Assembly: GCF_001411475.1 (NCBI RefSeq)
Contig: NZ_LLWH01000112.1
Coordinates: 100,700-164,699, forward strand
Origin: Pseudomonas endophytica
GTDB lineage: Bacteria > Pseudomonadota > Gammaproteobacteria > Pseudomonadales > Pseudomonadaceae
DNA length: 64,000 bases
Direction: 5' to 3'
The stretch's first letter is position 1. Each line of letters begins with the position of its first letter. A model generated the notes under the pieces. That model did not search any database and was not told the DNA's origin. It was given only the letters and a program-made list of their open reading frames with translations. Shown here piece by piece: positions 9,203 through 18,100 of this stretch. Both the position numbers and the translations under genes were made by a program.

Positions 9203-9590
9203 CATAACAAGAATAAAAACCGCAGCAACATAATAAGAACAATACGAAACGACTCTGACATAACAAAAACAACACGGCAGAGACGCAGCTAACAGATTTT
9301 TTTGGAGAAGGTTTACTTTTCCGGGGAGCTTAAGAGCCACCTCGCAACCGGGCAGAGAACAATAAAACTACCCTCAGGTAGCACCCGTTCAGGTTGGATC
9401 ACAGGTTTGATAGCCAGTGATAAAAGTGGATCAGCGCTCAAAAAAATACGTTTGCTCTTGATCCCGAATGGGGATCGCCAAAAACGCAGCAAAGGGTGAG
9501 TTCCAAAAACAACAATAAACCGCCCTTCAATAATAAAAAAAGAGCACGCAACGACACGTTAAAGGGGAGCTTAGGCTCCCCTTTGTGCTT
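9203..9590 (+). ncRNA. crcY: CrcY-like small RNA, Hfq/Crc-titrating catabolite repression regulator
   Basis: This intergenic stretch has the layout of the CrcZ/CrcX/CrcY family: a sigma-54 promoter, about 385 transcribed bases, many A-rich Hfq/Crc motifs of the form AANAANAA and a strong terminator. Such motifs are at 9206-9216, 9232-9242, 9262-9272, 9358-9365, 9508-9518 and 9529-9536. The terminator stem AAAGGGGAGC/GCTCCCCTTT is at 9561-9584. In P. putida, as I recall, crcY lies beside the HMG-CoA lyase gene, the same position as here. The RNA sequesters the Hfq/Crc translation repressor when preferred carbon sources run low. A 65-codon open frame at 9302-9499 has no coding signs and is dismissed. 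The 5' end is predicted, not proven. Confidence 0.88.
9561..9588 (+). terminator. Terminator of the CrcY-like RNA
   Basis: AAAGGGGAGC, loop TTAG and GCTCCCCTTT form a 10-base perfect stem, followed by a T-containing tail. This GGGGAGC/GCTCCCC type of ending is common to Crc-family RNAs. Confidence 0.85.
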
Positions 9591-9603
9591 TCTGCATTTC
9601 CCT

Positions 9604-9684
9604 GTGTAGGAGCGAACTTGTTCGCGATCTTATGACCTTCAAAAGCATAAGATCGCAGCCATCGTACCTCGGCAGTTCCTACAG
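9604..9684. repeat. REP-type repeat pair
   Basis: The element starts TGTAGGAGCGAACTTG and ends GGCAGTTCCTACAG, with two internal GATC-containing arms (GCGATCTTATG and CATAAGATCGC). It belongs to the same GTAGGAGC family as the repeats at 3771, 21534 and 56771. It fills the gap between the sRNA terminator and the end of the convergent synthetase gene and may terminate the latter. Confidence 0.75.
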
Positions 9685-9687
9685 GAC

Positions 9688-11370
9688 CTACACGTTGCGA
9701 ATCTCCAGAATACTGATTTCGCGCATTTTGAATTTTTGGATCTTGCCCGTCACGGTCATCGGAAACACCTCAACAAACTTGAAGTGGCGAGGCGTTTTGA
9801 AGTGGGCGATCCGCGACTTGCACCAGGTTTGCAGCTCAAGTTCGTTGGCCGTATGCCCTGGATGAAACTTGATCCACGCCACAATTTCTTCGCCGTATTT
9901 CTCATCAGGAATACCAATCACCTGCACATCGGCTACCGCAGGGTGAGTGAAAAAGAACTCTTCCAGCTCACGTGGGTAAATGTTCTCTCCGCCACGGATG
10001 ATCATGTCCTTGTTACGCCCGACAATGCGCACATACCCCTGTTCATTCATTTCGGCCAAGTCACCCGTGTGCATCCAACCTTCATTGTCGATGGCTTCAA
10101 GGGTCGCCTGCGGGTTGTTCCAATAGCCCAACATCACACTGTAACCACGGGTGCACAACTCTCCGATCTCACCTCGAGCAACGACATTACCTTCGGCGTC
10201 GATCACCTTGTTTTCAAGGTGTGGCTGGGTACGCCCAATGGTCGTAACACGCAACTCCAGATCATCATCAGGCCCGGTCTGCATAGACACCGGGCTGGTT
10301 TCGGTCATGCCATACGCGATTTGCACCTCGCGCATGTGCATCTCACTGATGACGCGGCGCATCACTTCTATCGGGCAAGTTGCGCCAGCCATGATCCCGG
10401 TACGTAGGCTCGATAAGTCAAAATCGGCACGCTGCGGATGGTCGAGTAAGGCAATAAACATAGTCGGCACCCCGTATAACCCGGTGGCCCGCTCCTCAGC
10501 GATAGCTTGCAGAGTGTGGGTCGGGTCAAAGGCCTCACTCGGGTAAATCATGGTGGTGCCATGGGTCACACAACCCAAGTTACCCATCACCATGCCAAAG
10601 CAGTGATACAACGGCACCGGAATCACCAGTCGGTCTGCGGACGTCAGCCCCAGACTCTCGCCTACCATGTAGCCGTTATTAAGGATGTTGCGGTGACTGA
10701 GGGTCGCGCCCTTGGGGAATCCGGTAGTACCCGAGGTGTATTGAATGTTCACCGGCTCGTCGAGCTGCAAACTGGCCTGCCGCGCATACAGGTCTTGTGC
10801 CTTAACGCCTTGGGCTAATGTGGCCAACTGCGGCCAAGGCAAGAAACCCGCCGGGGGCTGAGCGTCGAGACTGATCACGCCGCGCAAATCTTCGAAACAC
10901 TGACTCTCAAGCTGCCCAACCGGATGCTCGCCCAACTCCGGGAGCAACGTCTGAAGCATGGCGTGGTAGTTCGAGGTTTTGAACGCACTCGCACTGACGA
11001 TCCATTGGCACGCCGATTGTTTGAGCACGTACTTCAACTCTGACAAGCGGTATGCCGGATTAATATTGACCAAGATCACGCCAATTTTCGCGCTGGCAAA
11101 TTGGCAGATAAACCACTCGGCACAGTTAGGCGCCCATACGCCCAAACGATCGCCCTTTTGCATGCCCAGCGCCAGCATCGCTCTGGCATGCACATCCACG
11201 GCCTGAGCCAACTGAGTCCAGTTGTAACGCTGATGTTGATGACGCACCACCAGCGCCTCACCTTTGGGGTAACGGGCAGTGGTTTGATCAAACGCCTGAC
11301 CGATGGTCATCGCCAGCAACGGCTTATCTTGCGCGCCCTGGCTGTAACTGGGAACAGATTGCGGCTTCAT
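9688..11370 (-). CDS. AMP-binding acyl-CoA synthetase
   Basis: A 560-residue acyl-adenylate-forming enzyme that converts a carboxylic acid, ATP and CoA to an acyl-CoA. The ATP loop [13 protein letters not shown], the AYGMTETSP motif, [11 protein letters not shown] and the C-terminal catalytic lysine motif [13 protein letters not shown] are all visible. A clear AGGAG ribosome binding site precedes the ATG at 11370. Homologs sit next to liu operons in Pseudomonas and are thought to activate branched acids such as isovalerate or citronellate-derived acids (inference here). It is divergent from liuA; two LiuR-type palindromes lie in the 205-base shared region, so joint control is likely. Confidence 0.92.
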   Translation of the reverse strand: MKPQSVPSYSQGAQDKPLLAMTIGQAFDQTTARYPKGEALVVRHQHQRYNWTQLAQAVDVHARAMLALGMQKGDRLGVWAPNCAEWFICQFASAKIGVILVNINPAYRLSELKYVLKQSACQWIVSASAFKTSNYHAMLQTLLPELGEHPVGQLESQCFEDLRGVISLDAQPPAGFLPWPQLATLAQGVKAQDLYARQASLQLDEPVNIQYTSGTTGFPKGATLSHRNILNNGYMVGESLGLTSADRLVIPVPLYHCFGMVMGNLGCVTHGTTMIYPSEAFDPTHTLQAIAEERATGLYGVPTMFIALLDHPQRADFDLSSLRTGIMAGATCPIEVMRRVISEMHMREVQIAYGMTETSPVSMQTGPDDDLELRVTTIGRTQPHLENKVIDAEGNVVARGEIGELCTRGYSVMLGYWNNPQATLEAIDNEGWMHTGDLAEMNEQGYVRIVGRNKDMIIRGGENIYPRELEEFFFTHPAVADVQVIGIPDEKYGEEIVAWIKFHPGHTANELELQTWCKSRIAHFKTPRHFKFVEVFPMTVTGKIQKFKMREISILEIRNV

Positions 11371-11461
11371 GACAACTCCTTTTGTGATTGTTTTGGGAGT
11401 ACGAGTAATGCGCTCACCCGCGCGTTCTCGCTGTACAGAGTCGCAGTTACTCTGAACCAAG

Positions 11462-11476
11462 TTGACGTTAACGTAA
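11462..11476. promoter_or_regulatory. LiuR-type operator 1, acyl-CoA synthetase/liuA divergent region
   Basis: TTGACGTTAACGTAA shares the ACGTTAACGT centre with the second site 42-43 bases away and resembles the site before liuR (7606). It is closer to the synthetase gene than operator 2. Regulation by LiuR is inferred from sequence and context. Confidence 0.7.
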
Positions 11477-11482
11477 AGGTCG

Positions 11483-11520
11483 TTGACAGCTTTAAGCGCC
11501 AAGCTTACGTTAACGTAAAG
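11483..11520 (+). promoter_or_regulatory. Candidate liuA promoter with LiuR-type operator 2
   Basis: A TTGACA -35 element (11483-11488) precedes the exact palindrome TTACGTTAACGTAA (11505-11518). No good -10 is visible at normal 17-base spacing, as expected for MerR-controlled promoters, in which the operator lies in an overlong spacer. The -10 position is therefore uncertain; the palindrome itself is certain. Confidence 0.6.
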
Positions 11521-11552
11521 CTTATCCATGGCGATGCTGTTAACGCCCCTAC

Positions 11553-11560
11553 AAGAACAA
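11553..11560 (+). promoter_or_regulatory. Candidate Hfq/Crc target motif before liuA
   Basis: AAGAACAA fits the AANAANAA motif recognised by Hfq with Crc. It ends 15 bases before the liuA ATG and just before its AAGGTG ribosome binding site, where repression of translation would be effective. Confidence 0.55.
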
Positions 11561-11575
11561 CGACCAAGGTGCCCC

Positions 11576-12739
11576 ATGAGCTACCCGACTTTAAACTTCG
11601 CGCTAGGCGAAACCATCAACATGCTGCGCGACCAAGTGCAGTCTTTCGTAGCTGCCGAGCTGGCCCCACGCGCGGCACAAATCGACAAAGACAACCTGTT
11701 TCCGGCTGACATGTGGCGCAAATTTGGTGACATGGGGCTGCTCGGGATTACCGTATCTGAAGAGTACGGTGGTGCTGGCCTCAGCTACTTGGCCCACGTG
11801 GTTGCCATGGAAGAGATCAGCCGCGGCTCTGCCTCGGTAGCCCTCTCGTACGGCGCACATTCAAACCTGTGCGTGAACCAGATCAACCGGAACGGTAGCC
11901 ATGCACAAAAACTTAAATACCTGCCCAAGCTAATCAGCGGCGAGCACATTGGTGCCTTGGCCATGAGCGAGCCAAACGCTGGTTCAGACGTGGTGTCAAT
12001 GAAATTGCGTGCCGACAAGCGCGGTGAACATTTCGTGCTCAATGGCAGCAAAACCTGGATCACCAACGGCCCTGACGCCAACACGTATGTGATTTACGCC
12101 AAGACCGACCTAGAAAAAGGCCCACACGGTATCAGCGCGTTTATTGTCGAGCGCGACTGGAAAGGCTTCAGCCGCAGCACCCATTTCGACAAGCTAGGCA
12201 TGCGCGGCTCTAACACCTGCGAGTTGTTTTTTGACGACGTTGAAGTTCCGCAAGAAAACTTACTAGGCCCCCTCAACGCAGGGGTAAAAGTATTAATGAG
12301 CGGCCTCGACTACGAACGCGTCGTTCTCTCGGGCGGCCCGACCGGGATCATGCAGGCATGCATGGATCTGGTGGTGCCGTATATCCATGACCGCAAACAG
12401 TTTGGCCAGAGCATTGGCGAATTCCAGCTAATCCAAGGCAAGGTTGCGGATATGTACACCCAGCTCAACGCTAGCCGCGCCTATCTGTATGCGGTTGCCG
12501 CAGCCTGCGAGCGCGGCGAAACCACACGTAAAGACGCCGCTGGGGTGATCTTGTATAGCGCTGAACGCGCCACCCAAATGGCTCTCGACGCCATTCAGAT
12601 TCTGGGCGGTAACGGCTACATCAATGAGTTCCCCGCCGGGCGTCTGCTGCGTGACGCCAAACTGTATGAAATCGGTGCGGGCACCAGCGAGATCCGTCGC
12701 ATGCTGATTGGTCGCGAACTCTTTAATGAGACGAAATGA
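11576..12739 (+). CDS. liuA: Isovaleryl-CoA dehydrogenase
   Basis: A 387-residue acyl-CoA dehydrogenase that oxidises isovaleryl-CoA to 3-methylcrotonyl-CoA, passing electrons to ETF. Motifs include [26 protein letters not shown], the catalytic Glu at residue 247 in [12 protein letters not shown] (the position used by isovaleryl-CoA dehydrogenases), [13 protein letters not shown] and [17 protein letters not shown] chose the ATG at 11576 because it follows an AAGGTG site and matches family starts; the frame is open further upstream. It is the first gene of liuABCD and divergent from the synthetase gene. Confidence 0.95.
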   Translation: MSYPTLNFALGETINMLRDQVQSFVAAELAPRAAQIDKDNLFPADMWRKFGDMGLLGITVSEEYGGAGLSYLAHVVAMEEISRGSASVALSYGAHSNLCVNQINRNGSHAQKLKYLPKLISGEHIGALAMSEPNAGSDVVSMKLRADKRGEHFVLNGSKTWITNGPDANTYVIYAKTDLEKGPHGISAFIVERDWKGFSRSTHFDKLGMRGSNTCELFFDDVEVPQENLLGPLNAGVKVLMSGLDYERVVLSGGPTGIMQACMDLVVPYIHDRKQFGQSIGEFQLIQGKVADMYTQLNASRAYLYAVAAACERGETTRKDAAGVILYSAERATQMALDAIQILGGNGYINEFPAGRLLRDAKLYEIGAGTSEIRRMLIGRELFNETK

Positions 12740-12768
12740 ATTTCGTCAGGTGTCGGTCGCTGGGCGAC

Positions 12769-12858
12769 TGCTTCAAGTTTCAAGCTGCCAGTAAGCGCAA
12801 GGGCCTCTAGCCCTTGCGCTCTACACTTGGCGTTTGAGGCTTAGCGCTTGCAGCTTGT
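12769..12858. repeat. Hairpin repeat between liuA and liuB
   Basis: An 11-base perfect stem AGCGCAAGGGC/GCCCTTGCGCT (12794-12804 and 12810-12820) is flanked by imperfect inverted arms GCTTCAAGTTTCAAGCTGC and GCTTGCAGCTTG. There is no T-run, so it is more likely a REP-type element or mRNA-processing/attenuation structure inside the operon than a full terminator. Confidence 0.7.
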
Positions 12859-12883
12859 CTGCAACACTTTTTGGAATAAACCC

Positions 12884-14488
12884 ATGATTTTGAAGACGAC
12901 GGTCAACCCGCGCTCAGCGGAGTTCGCAACTAACCGCGACGCCATGCTCAAACACGTCGACGCTTTGCACGCGTTGCTTGAGCACGTGCAGCAAGGCGGC
13001 GGCGCCAAGGCACAAGAACGTCACACCTCACGCGGTAAGTTACTGCCCCGCGAGCGCATTGAACGCCTGCTCGACAGCGGCTCACCCTTCCTGGAACTGA
13101 GCCAGCTTGCCGCCTACGGCGTGTACGGTGAAGACGTTCCGGCAGCCGGAATTATCGCGGGTATTGGTCGGGTTGAAGGGGTGGAATGCATGATTGTGGC
13201 CAACGATGCCACGGTCAAAGGCGGCTCTTATTACCCACTTACGGTAAAAAAGCACCTGCGGGCACAGACCATTGCTGAACAAAATCGCTTGCCCTGTATT
13301 TATTTAGTGGACTCGGGCGGCGCCAACCTGCCGCGCCAGGATGAAGTATTCCCAGACCGCGAGCACTTTGGGCGGATTTTCTTCAATCAAGCCAACATGA
13401 GCGCGGCTGGGATCCCGCAAATTGCGGTGGTCATGGGGTCGTGCACCGCCGGCGGTGCCTATGTGCCCGCCATGGCCGACGAAGCGATTATGGTGCGCCA
13501 ACAAGCCACGATTTTCTTAGCCGGGCCACCTTTGGTTAAAGCAGCAACCGGCGAAGTGGTCAGTGCAGAAGATCTGGGCGGTGCTGATGTGCACTGCAAG
13601 GTTTCTGGCGTCGCCGACCATTACGCCGACAGTGACGAGCATGCTTTGGCGCTTGCCCGACGCAGCGTGGCCAACCTCAATTGGCGCAAATTGGGTCAAG
13701 TGCAATACCGCACACCCTTGGCGCCGCTCTACCCCGCTAACGATCTGTACGGCATCGTGCCGGCGGATGCCAAACAGCCTTTTGATGTTCGCGAAGTCAT
13801 CGCCCGGCTGGTGGACGGTTCGGTACTCGATGAGTTCAAAGCATTATTCGGCACCACGCTGGTCTGTGGCTTTGCGCATTTGCACGGCTACCCAGTGGCG
13901 ATTCTGGCCAACAACGGGATTTTGTTTGCAGAAGCCGCACAAAAAGGCGCGCACTTTATTGAACTGGCCTGCCAGCGCGGCATTGCCCTGGTGTTTTTGC
14001 AAAACATCACAGGCTTTATGGTCGGACAAAAATATGAGGCAGGCGGCATCGCTAAGCACGGCGCCAAGCTAGTCACTGCGGTGGCTTGCGCCAAAGTGCC
14101 CAAGTTCACCGTGATCATCGGCGGCAGTTTCGGCGCAGGTAATTACGGGATGTGTGGGCGCGCTTACGACCCGCGTTTTCTCTGGATGTGGCCTAACGCC
14201 CGGATCGGGGTGATGGGCGCGGAGCAAGCCGCCGGAGTTCTGGTGCAAGTTAAGCGCGAGCAGGCTGAGCGCAACGGCTTGCCATTCAGTCGCGAAGACG
14301 AAGCCGAGATCAAACAACCGATCCTCGATCAATACGAGCATCAGGGCCACCCTTACTATTCCAGCGCCCGTTTGTGGGATGACGGCGTTATTGATCCAGC
14401 CCAAACCCGTGAGGTCTTGGCGCTGGGCTTGTCGGCAGCATTGAACGCCCCCATCGAAGCCACGCGTTTTGGCGTGTTCCGCATGTAA
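12884..14488 (+). CDS. liuB: Methylcrotonyl-CoA carboxylase, carboxyltransferase (beta) subunit
   Basis: A 534-residue carboxyltransferase subunit that transfers CO2 from carboxybiotin on LiuD to 3-methylcrotonyl-CoA, giving 3-methylglutaconyl-CoA. Two crotonase-like halves are visible: the N-terminal half with [29 protein letters not shown] and [15 protein letters not shown], and the C-terminal half with [17 protein letters not shown] and [16 protein letters not shown]. The [14 protein letters not shown] start at 12884 matches family starts. It follows liuA after a hairpin-containing gap of 144 bases and precedes liuC by 22 bases. Confidence 0.96.
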   Translation: MILKTTVNPRSAEFATNRDAMLKHVDALHALLEHVQQGGGAKAQERHTSRGKLLPRERIERLLDSGSPFLELSQLAAYGVYGEDVPAAGIIAGIGRVEGVECMIVANDATVKGGSYYPLTVKKHLRAQTIAEQNRLPCIYLVDSGGANLPRQDEVFPDREHFGRIFFNQANMSAAGIPQIAVVMGSCTAGGAYVPAMADEAIMVRQQATIFLAGPPLVKAATGEVVSAEDLGGADVHCKVSGVADHYADSDEHALALARRSVANLNWRKLGQVQYRTPLAPLYPANDLYGIVPADAKQPFDVREVIARLVDGSVLDEFKALFGTTLVCGFAHLHGYPVAILANNGILFAEAAQKGAHFIELACQRGIALVFLQNITGFMVGQKYEAGGIAKHGAKLVTAVACAKVPKFTVIIGGSFGAGNYGMCGRAYDPRFLWMWPNARIGVMGAEQAAGVLVQVKREQAERNGLPFSREDEAEIKQPILDQYEHQGHPYYSSARLWDDGVIDPAQTREVLALGLSAALNAPIEATRFGVFRM

Positions 14489-14510
14489 GGCCACTGAAAG
14501 GACTACGGAC

Positions 14511-15329
14511 ATGAACGACTTTAATACCCTTGAACTGCAGACCGATCCCCGAGGTTTCGCGACCTTGTGGTTGAGCCGTGAGCACAAGAACAACGCCTTT
14601 AACGCCGAGATGATCCAAGAGTTGATCGTTGCGCTTGGTAAGGTTCAGAGCGATGACAGCTTGCGTTTCCTCCTCTTACGCGGGCGCGGCAAACACTTTA
14701 GCGCGGGCGCCGATCTAGCCTGGATGCAGCAATCAGCCGAGCTCGATTACAACACCAACTTGGACGACGCACGGCATTTGGCCGAACTGATGTACTCCTT
14801 GGCTAGGCTGAAGATCCCAACCTTGGCGGTGGTGCAAGGTGCAGCGTATGGCGGTGCGCTGGGCCTAATCAGTGCCTGTGACATGGCGATTGGTACCGAT
14901 AATGCGCAGTTCTGTTTGTCCGAAGTTCGTATTGGTCTGGCCCCCGCAGTGATTAGCCCGTTTGTGGTGCAAGCGATTGGCGAGCGCGCTGCACGACGTT
15001 TCGCCCTGACCGCAGAGCGCTTCAGCGGTCAACGCGCGCGCGAGCTGGGGCTGCTTTCAGAGTGTTACCCCGTGGCAGAGCTTGAACAACACATCGCTCA
15101 TTGGGTCGACAACCTTTTACTCAACAGCCCGCAAGCCATGCGCGCCTGCAAAGACTTGCTCCGTGAAGTCAGCCATGGGGCGCCAACCCCGGCAATTCGC
15201 CGCTACTGCGAAAATGCCATTGCACGGATTCGAGTCAGCCCCGAAGGCCAAGAAGGCTTACGTGCATTTCTGCAAAAACGTAATCCGCGTTGGCAAACCA
15301 GCCCTTCCATTCTGGAGCCGCGTTCATGA
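14511..15329 (+). CDS. liuC: Methylglutaconyl-CoA hydratase, enoyl-CoA hydratase family
   Basis: A 272-residue crotonase-fold enzyme. In the liu pathway it hydrates 3-methylglutaconyl-CoA to HMG-CoA. The oxyanion-hole segments GRGKHFSAGADLAWM and VQGAAYGGALGLISACD and the C-terminal helices are visible. The ATG at 14511 follows a GAAAGGA ribosome binding site. Its stop overlaps the liuD start in an ATGA junction, so the two are translationally coupled. Confidence 0.94.
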   Translation: MNDFNTLELQTDPRGFATLWLSREHKNNAFNAEMIQELIVALGKVQSDDSLRFLLLRGRGKHFSAGADLAWMQQSAELDYNTNLDDARHLAELMYSLARLKIPTLAVVQGAAYGGALGLISACDMAIGTDNAQFCLSEVRIGLAPAVISPFVVQAIGERAARRFALTAERFSGQRARELGLLSECYPVAELEQHIAHWVDNLLLNSPQAMRACKDLLREVSHGAPTPAIRRYCENAIARIRVSPEGQEGLRAFLQKRNPRWQTSPSILEPRS

Positions 15330-17266
15330 GCGCCCCTCTTATTACCTCTGTATTGGTGGCCAATCGCGGCGAAATAGCCTGCCGGGTGATGCGCACCGCC
15401 AAGGCGCTTGGCCTCACCACCGTTGCGGTACACAGCAACACTGATCGCGATGCTCGGCATTGTCGCGAGGCCGATATCTGTGTGGATCTGGGGGGCAGCA
15501 AGGCCGCCGACAGCTACCTTAAAATCGACAAGATTATTGCCGCGGCTCAGGCCAGCGGTGCACAGGCAATTCACCCGGGTTATGGCTTTTTATCTGAGAA
15601 CGCCGGTTTTGCGCGTGCAGTTGAAGCGGCAGGGCTGATTTTTCTCGGGCCTCCCGCCACAGCCATTGATGCCATGGGCAGTAAGTCCGCGGCCAAAGCC
15701 TTGATGGAAACTGCCGGAGTCCCCTTGGTGCCGGGCTATCACGGCGAAGCGCAAGATGTTGAGACTTTTCTCCTTAGCGCTGAACGTATCGGCTACCCGG
15801 TATTGCTCAAAGCCACAGCAGGTGGCGGTGGCAAAGGCATGAAAGTAGTCGACGATGTTAGCCAGCTGGCTGACGCCTTGGCCTCGGCTCAGCGTGAAGC
15901 GCTGTCTTCGTTCGGCGACGAGCGAATGCTGGTCGAGAAATACGTCCTCAAACCTCGTCACGTAGAAATCCAGATTTTTGCCGATCAACACGGCAACTGC
16001 CTGTACCTCAACGAGCGCGACTGCTCGATCCAGCGCCGTCACCAAAAAGTGGTTGAAGAGGCCCCAGCGCCCGGTCTGAGCACAGAGCAGCGCCGCGCAA
16101 TGGGTGAGGCAGCCGTACGCGCTGCCCAAGCCATTGGCTATGTCGGTGCAGGCACCGTGGAATTTTTGCTGGATGCGCGTGGCGAGTTCTTCTTTATGGA
16201 GATGAACACCCGTCTGCAAGTTGAACACCCTGTGACCGAAGCCATCACTGGCTTGGACCTAGTGGATTGGCAAATCCGTGTAGCCCGCGGCGAAGCCCTA
16301 CCCATCACTCAGGCGCAAGTGCCTTTGCACGGGCACGCAATTGAAGTGCGCTTGTACGCCGAAGACCCCAGCAACGACTTTTTGCCCCAAACCGGACGGC
16401 TTGAGGTCTATCGCGAGCCTGCGGCCGGGCCAGGGTGCCGGGTTGATAGCGGCGTGAGTGAGGGCGATGAAATTTCACCCTTTTACGACCCGATGCTCGG
16501 CAAGTTGATTGCTTGGGGGGAAGATCGCGAACAAGCCCGCCTGCGGTTGCTGGCGATGCTCGATGAATGTGCTATTGGTGGCTTGAAAACCAACCTGAGC
16601 TTCCTGCGGCGCATCATTGGGCATCCAGCCTTCGCGGCCGCCGAACTGGATACAGGATTTATCCCTCGCTATCAGACGCAATTACTGCCGCCTACCCAGC
16701 CATTACCACCGGCCTTTTGGGAAGCTGCCGCTCAAGCATTCCAGCAAAGCCTGACACCTCAGCAGCGCAACGATGACCCGACTTCACCGTGGGCATCACG
16801 CTTGGGCTTTCGCAATGGCCTGCCCGCCAAGACTTTGCTCGTCTTGAGTGCCAATGATCAATGCCACAAGGTCAGCCTCGGTGAAACCAATACGACATTG
16901 CACAACGAACAGTTGATGACCGAACACAACGGTGTACGCCGTCAACACCTCGCGATACGTCGCGCCGACACCCTCTATTTACGCTGGGAGGGGGACGTAC
17001 ACAGCGTCAGCCTCTACGACCCGATAGCCGCTGCGAGTGCCAACCACGGGCAACAAGGCGGTTTGACTGCCCCAATGAATGGCAGCGTGGTGCGAGTGCT
17101 GGTAGACGTAGGTCAAGCAGTCGACGCGGGGGCACAGTTAGTGGTGTTGGAGGCGATGAAAATGGAACACAGCCTGCGAGCGCCCCATGCTGGAGTAGTA
17201 AAAGCCTTGTTCTGTGGAGAAGGTGAAATGGTCAGCGAGGGAACGGCACTGATCGAGATGGAATAA
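15326..17266 (+). CDS. liuD: Methylcrotonyl-CoA carboxylase, biotin-carrying (alpha) subunit
   Basis: A 646-residue biotin-dependent carboxylase subunit with, in order, the biotin carboxylase N-domain (VLVANRGEIACRVM), the ATP-grasp domain (KATAGGGGKGM, NERDCSIQRRHQKVVEEAP, MEMNTRLQVEHPVTE), the BC C-terminal domain, a connecting BT region and the biotinyl domain with EAMKMEH, biotinylated lysine at residue 612. It carboxylates biotin with bicarbonate and ATP, then works with LiuB. It starts by ATGA overlap with liuC and ends the operon at a strong terminator. Confidence 0.97.
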   Translation: MSAPLITSVLVANRGEIACRVMRTAKALGLTTVAVHSNTDRDARHCREADICVDLGGSKAADSYLKIDKIIAAAQASGAQAIHPGYGFLSENAGFARAVEAAGLIFLGPPATAIDAMGSKSAAKALMETAGVPLVPGYHGEAQDVETFLLSAERIGYPVLLKATAGGGGKGMKVVDDVSQLADALASAQREALSSFGDERMLVEKYVLKPRHVEIQIFADQHGNCLYLNERDCSIQRRHQKVVEEAPAPGLSTEQRRAMGEAAVRAAQAIGYVGAGTVEFLLDARGEFFFMEMNTRLQVEHPVTEAITGLDLVDWQIRVARGEALPITQAQVPLHGHAIEVRLYAEDPSNDFLPQTGRLEVYREPAAGPGCRVDSGVSEGDEISPFYDPMLGKLIAWGEDREQARLRLLAMLDECAIGGLKTNLSFLRRIIGHPAFAAAELDTGFIPRYQTQLLPPTQPLPPAFWEAAAQAFQQSLTPQQRNDDPTSPWASRLGFRNGLPAKTLLVLSANDQCHKVSLGETNTTLHNEQLMTEHNGVRRQHLAIRRADTLYLRWEGDVHSVSLYDPIAAASANHGQQGGLTAPMNGSVVRVLVDVGQAVDAGAQLVVLEAMKMEHSLRAPHAGVVKALFCGEGEMVSEGTALIEME

Positions 17267-17302
17267 AAAAACGGATACCGACAACGGTATCCGCTTTTTT
17301 TC
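17265..17302. terminator. Bidirectional terminator between liuD and the convergent repressor gene
   Basis: CGGATACCG, loop ACAA and CGGTATCCG form a perfect 9-base stem with an A-run before it and a T-run after it, so it can end transcription from both sides. Confidence 0.93.
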
Positions 17303-17313
17303 TGGCGCCGTGC

Positions 17314-17970
17314 TCAGAACTTGGTAATGGCTTGCACAACCACGCCGATAATTGAGCACTGCTTGTCAAACAAAACTTTAGGGTAAGTCGGGTTGAGTGG
17401 CTTGAGATAAAGCTGACCGCTCTCTTCACTCAACTGCCTGAAGGTCGCCTCTGTGGAGTCAGGCGTGCGAGCAATCACCATTTTGCCTGGTTCGGGCTCA
17501 ATGTCAGGATCTACCAGAATCATCATGCCTTGCGGAACGCTGACGCCCATTGGAGCCGTCATCGCATCGCCCATTACCTGTAACCAAAATGCCGCCCCTT
17601 TAGCGTAATAGTCACTGACCTCAAACATCGCGGCCGGCTCATAGCCTAGCAGTACCTTCTCGTTGATTTGGTCCGCGACCGACCAGTCGCTAACTGGATA
17701 ACGGAAGGCAGACGTTATGTCGTAAGTGATCTCATCGACACCCGACTCATTAGCGGCGTGATTGCGATCACGAATCACCAAAGCGACTTCCAAGTGTTCC
17801 AGACCTAATGCCTGTAGCACTTTGTTCATCGTGGGCAAATCGGGCTGACGGCGTTTATTGAGCCAATGCCCAACGCCCCCTTGGGAAGCCCCAACGCGCT
17901 CGGCTAGTTTCTCTTGCGTGAGTTTTTGCTCGCGCAATTTTGTTCTGACTAAAGCGATCCATTTATCCAT
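17314..17970 (-). CDS. XRE/S24 CI-like repressor with a degenerate protease dyad
   Basis: A 218-residue protein with an N-terminal XRE helix-turn-helix (about residues 15-60; QEKLAERVGASQGGVGHWL) and a C-terminal LexA/CI-type S24 domain (about 105-215), the architecture of phage CI and Pseudomonas PrtR repressors. The nucleophilic Ser, normally in a G-D/N-S-M motif, is Ala-136 (VMGDAMTAP), and the catalytic Lys, normally in F-K-x-L, is Arg-178 (TFRQL). No Ala-Gly or Cys-Gly cleavage dipeptide occurs in the linker. Autocleavage after RecA activation therefore looks impossible; it is probably a stable DNA-binding regulator. The start at 17970 fits the helix-turn-helix. It is divergent from the small gene at 18101; no phage or pyocin genes are adjacent. 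Confidence 0.88.
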   Translation of the reverse strand: MDKWIALVRTKLREQKLTQEKLAERVGASQGGVGHWLNKRRQPDLPTMNKVLQALGLEHLEVALVIRDRNHAANESGVDEITYDITSAFRYPVSDWSVADQINEKVLLGYEPAAMFEVSDYYAKGAAFWLQVMGDAMTAPMGVSVPQGMMILVDPDIEPEPGKMVIARTPDSTEATFRQLSEESGQLYLKPLNPTYPKVLFDKQCSIIGVVVQAITKF

Positions 17971-17977
17971 CTGCGGA

Positions 17978-18050
17978 ACAATACGGATTGAAAATGAGCC
18001 AACAATACACATTCCGTATTATTTAAATCCATATAAAAAATACCTATTGT
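17978..18050. promoter_or_regulatory. Candidate operators of the S24-type repressor
   Basis: The 130-base region between the repressor gene and 18101 contains AATACGGA (17980-17987) and its exact inverse TCCGTATT (18013-18020), ACAATA at 17978 and 18003, and its inverse TATTGT at 18045. Arrays of inverted half-sites of this kind are typical of CI-type repressor operators. Binding by the neighbouring repressor is inference. Confidence 0.5.
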
Positions 18051-18100
18051 ACTAATCTGGATTTGGACGATCCTATTAATCTTAGAAACGCAGGTAAATC

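Noticed and set aside
9302..9499. 65-codon open frame in the liuE-synthetase gap
   Set aside because: It lies fully within the CrcY-like RNA, covers its A-rich motifs, lacks a convincing ribosome binding site and has no family-like sequence.
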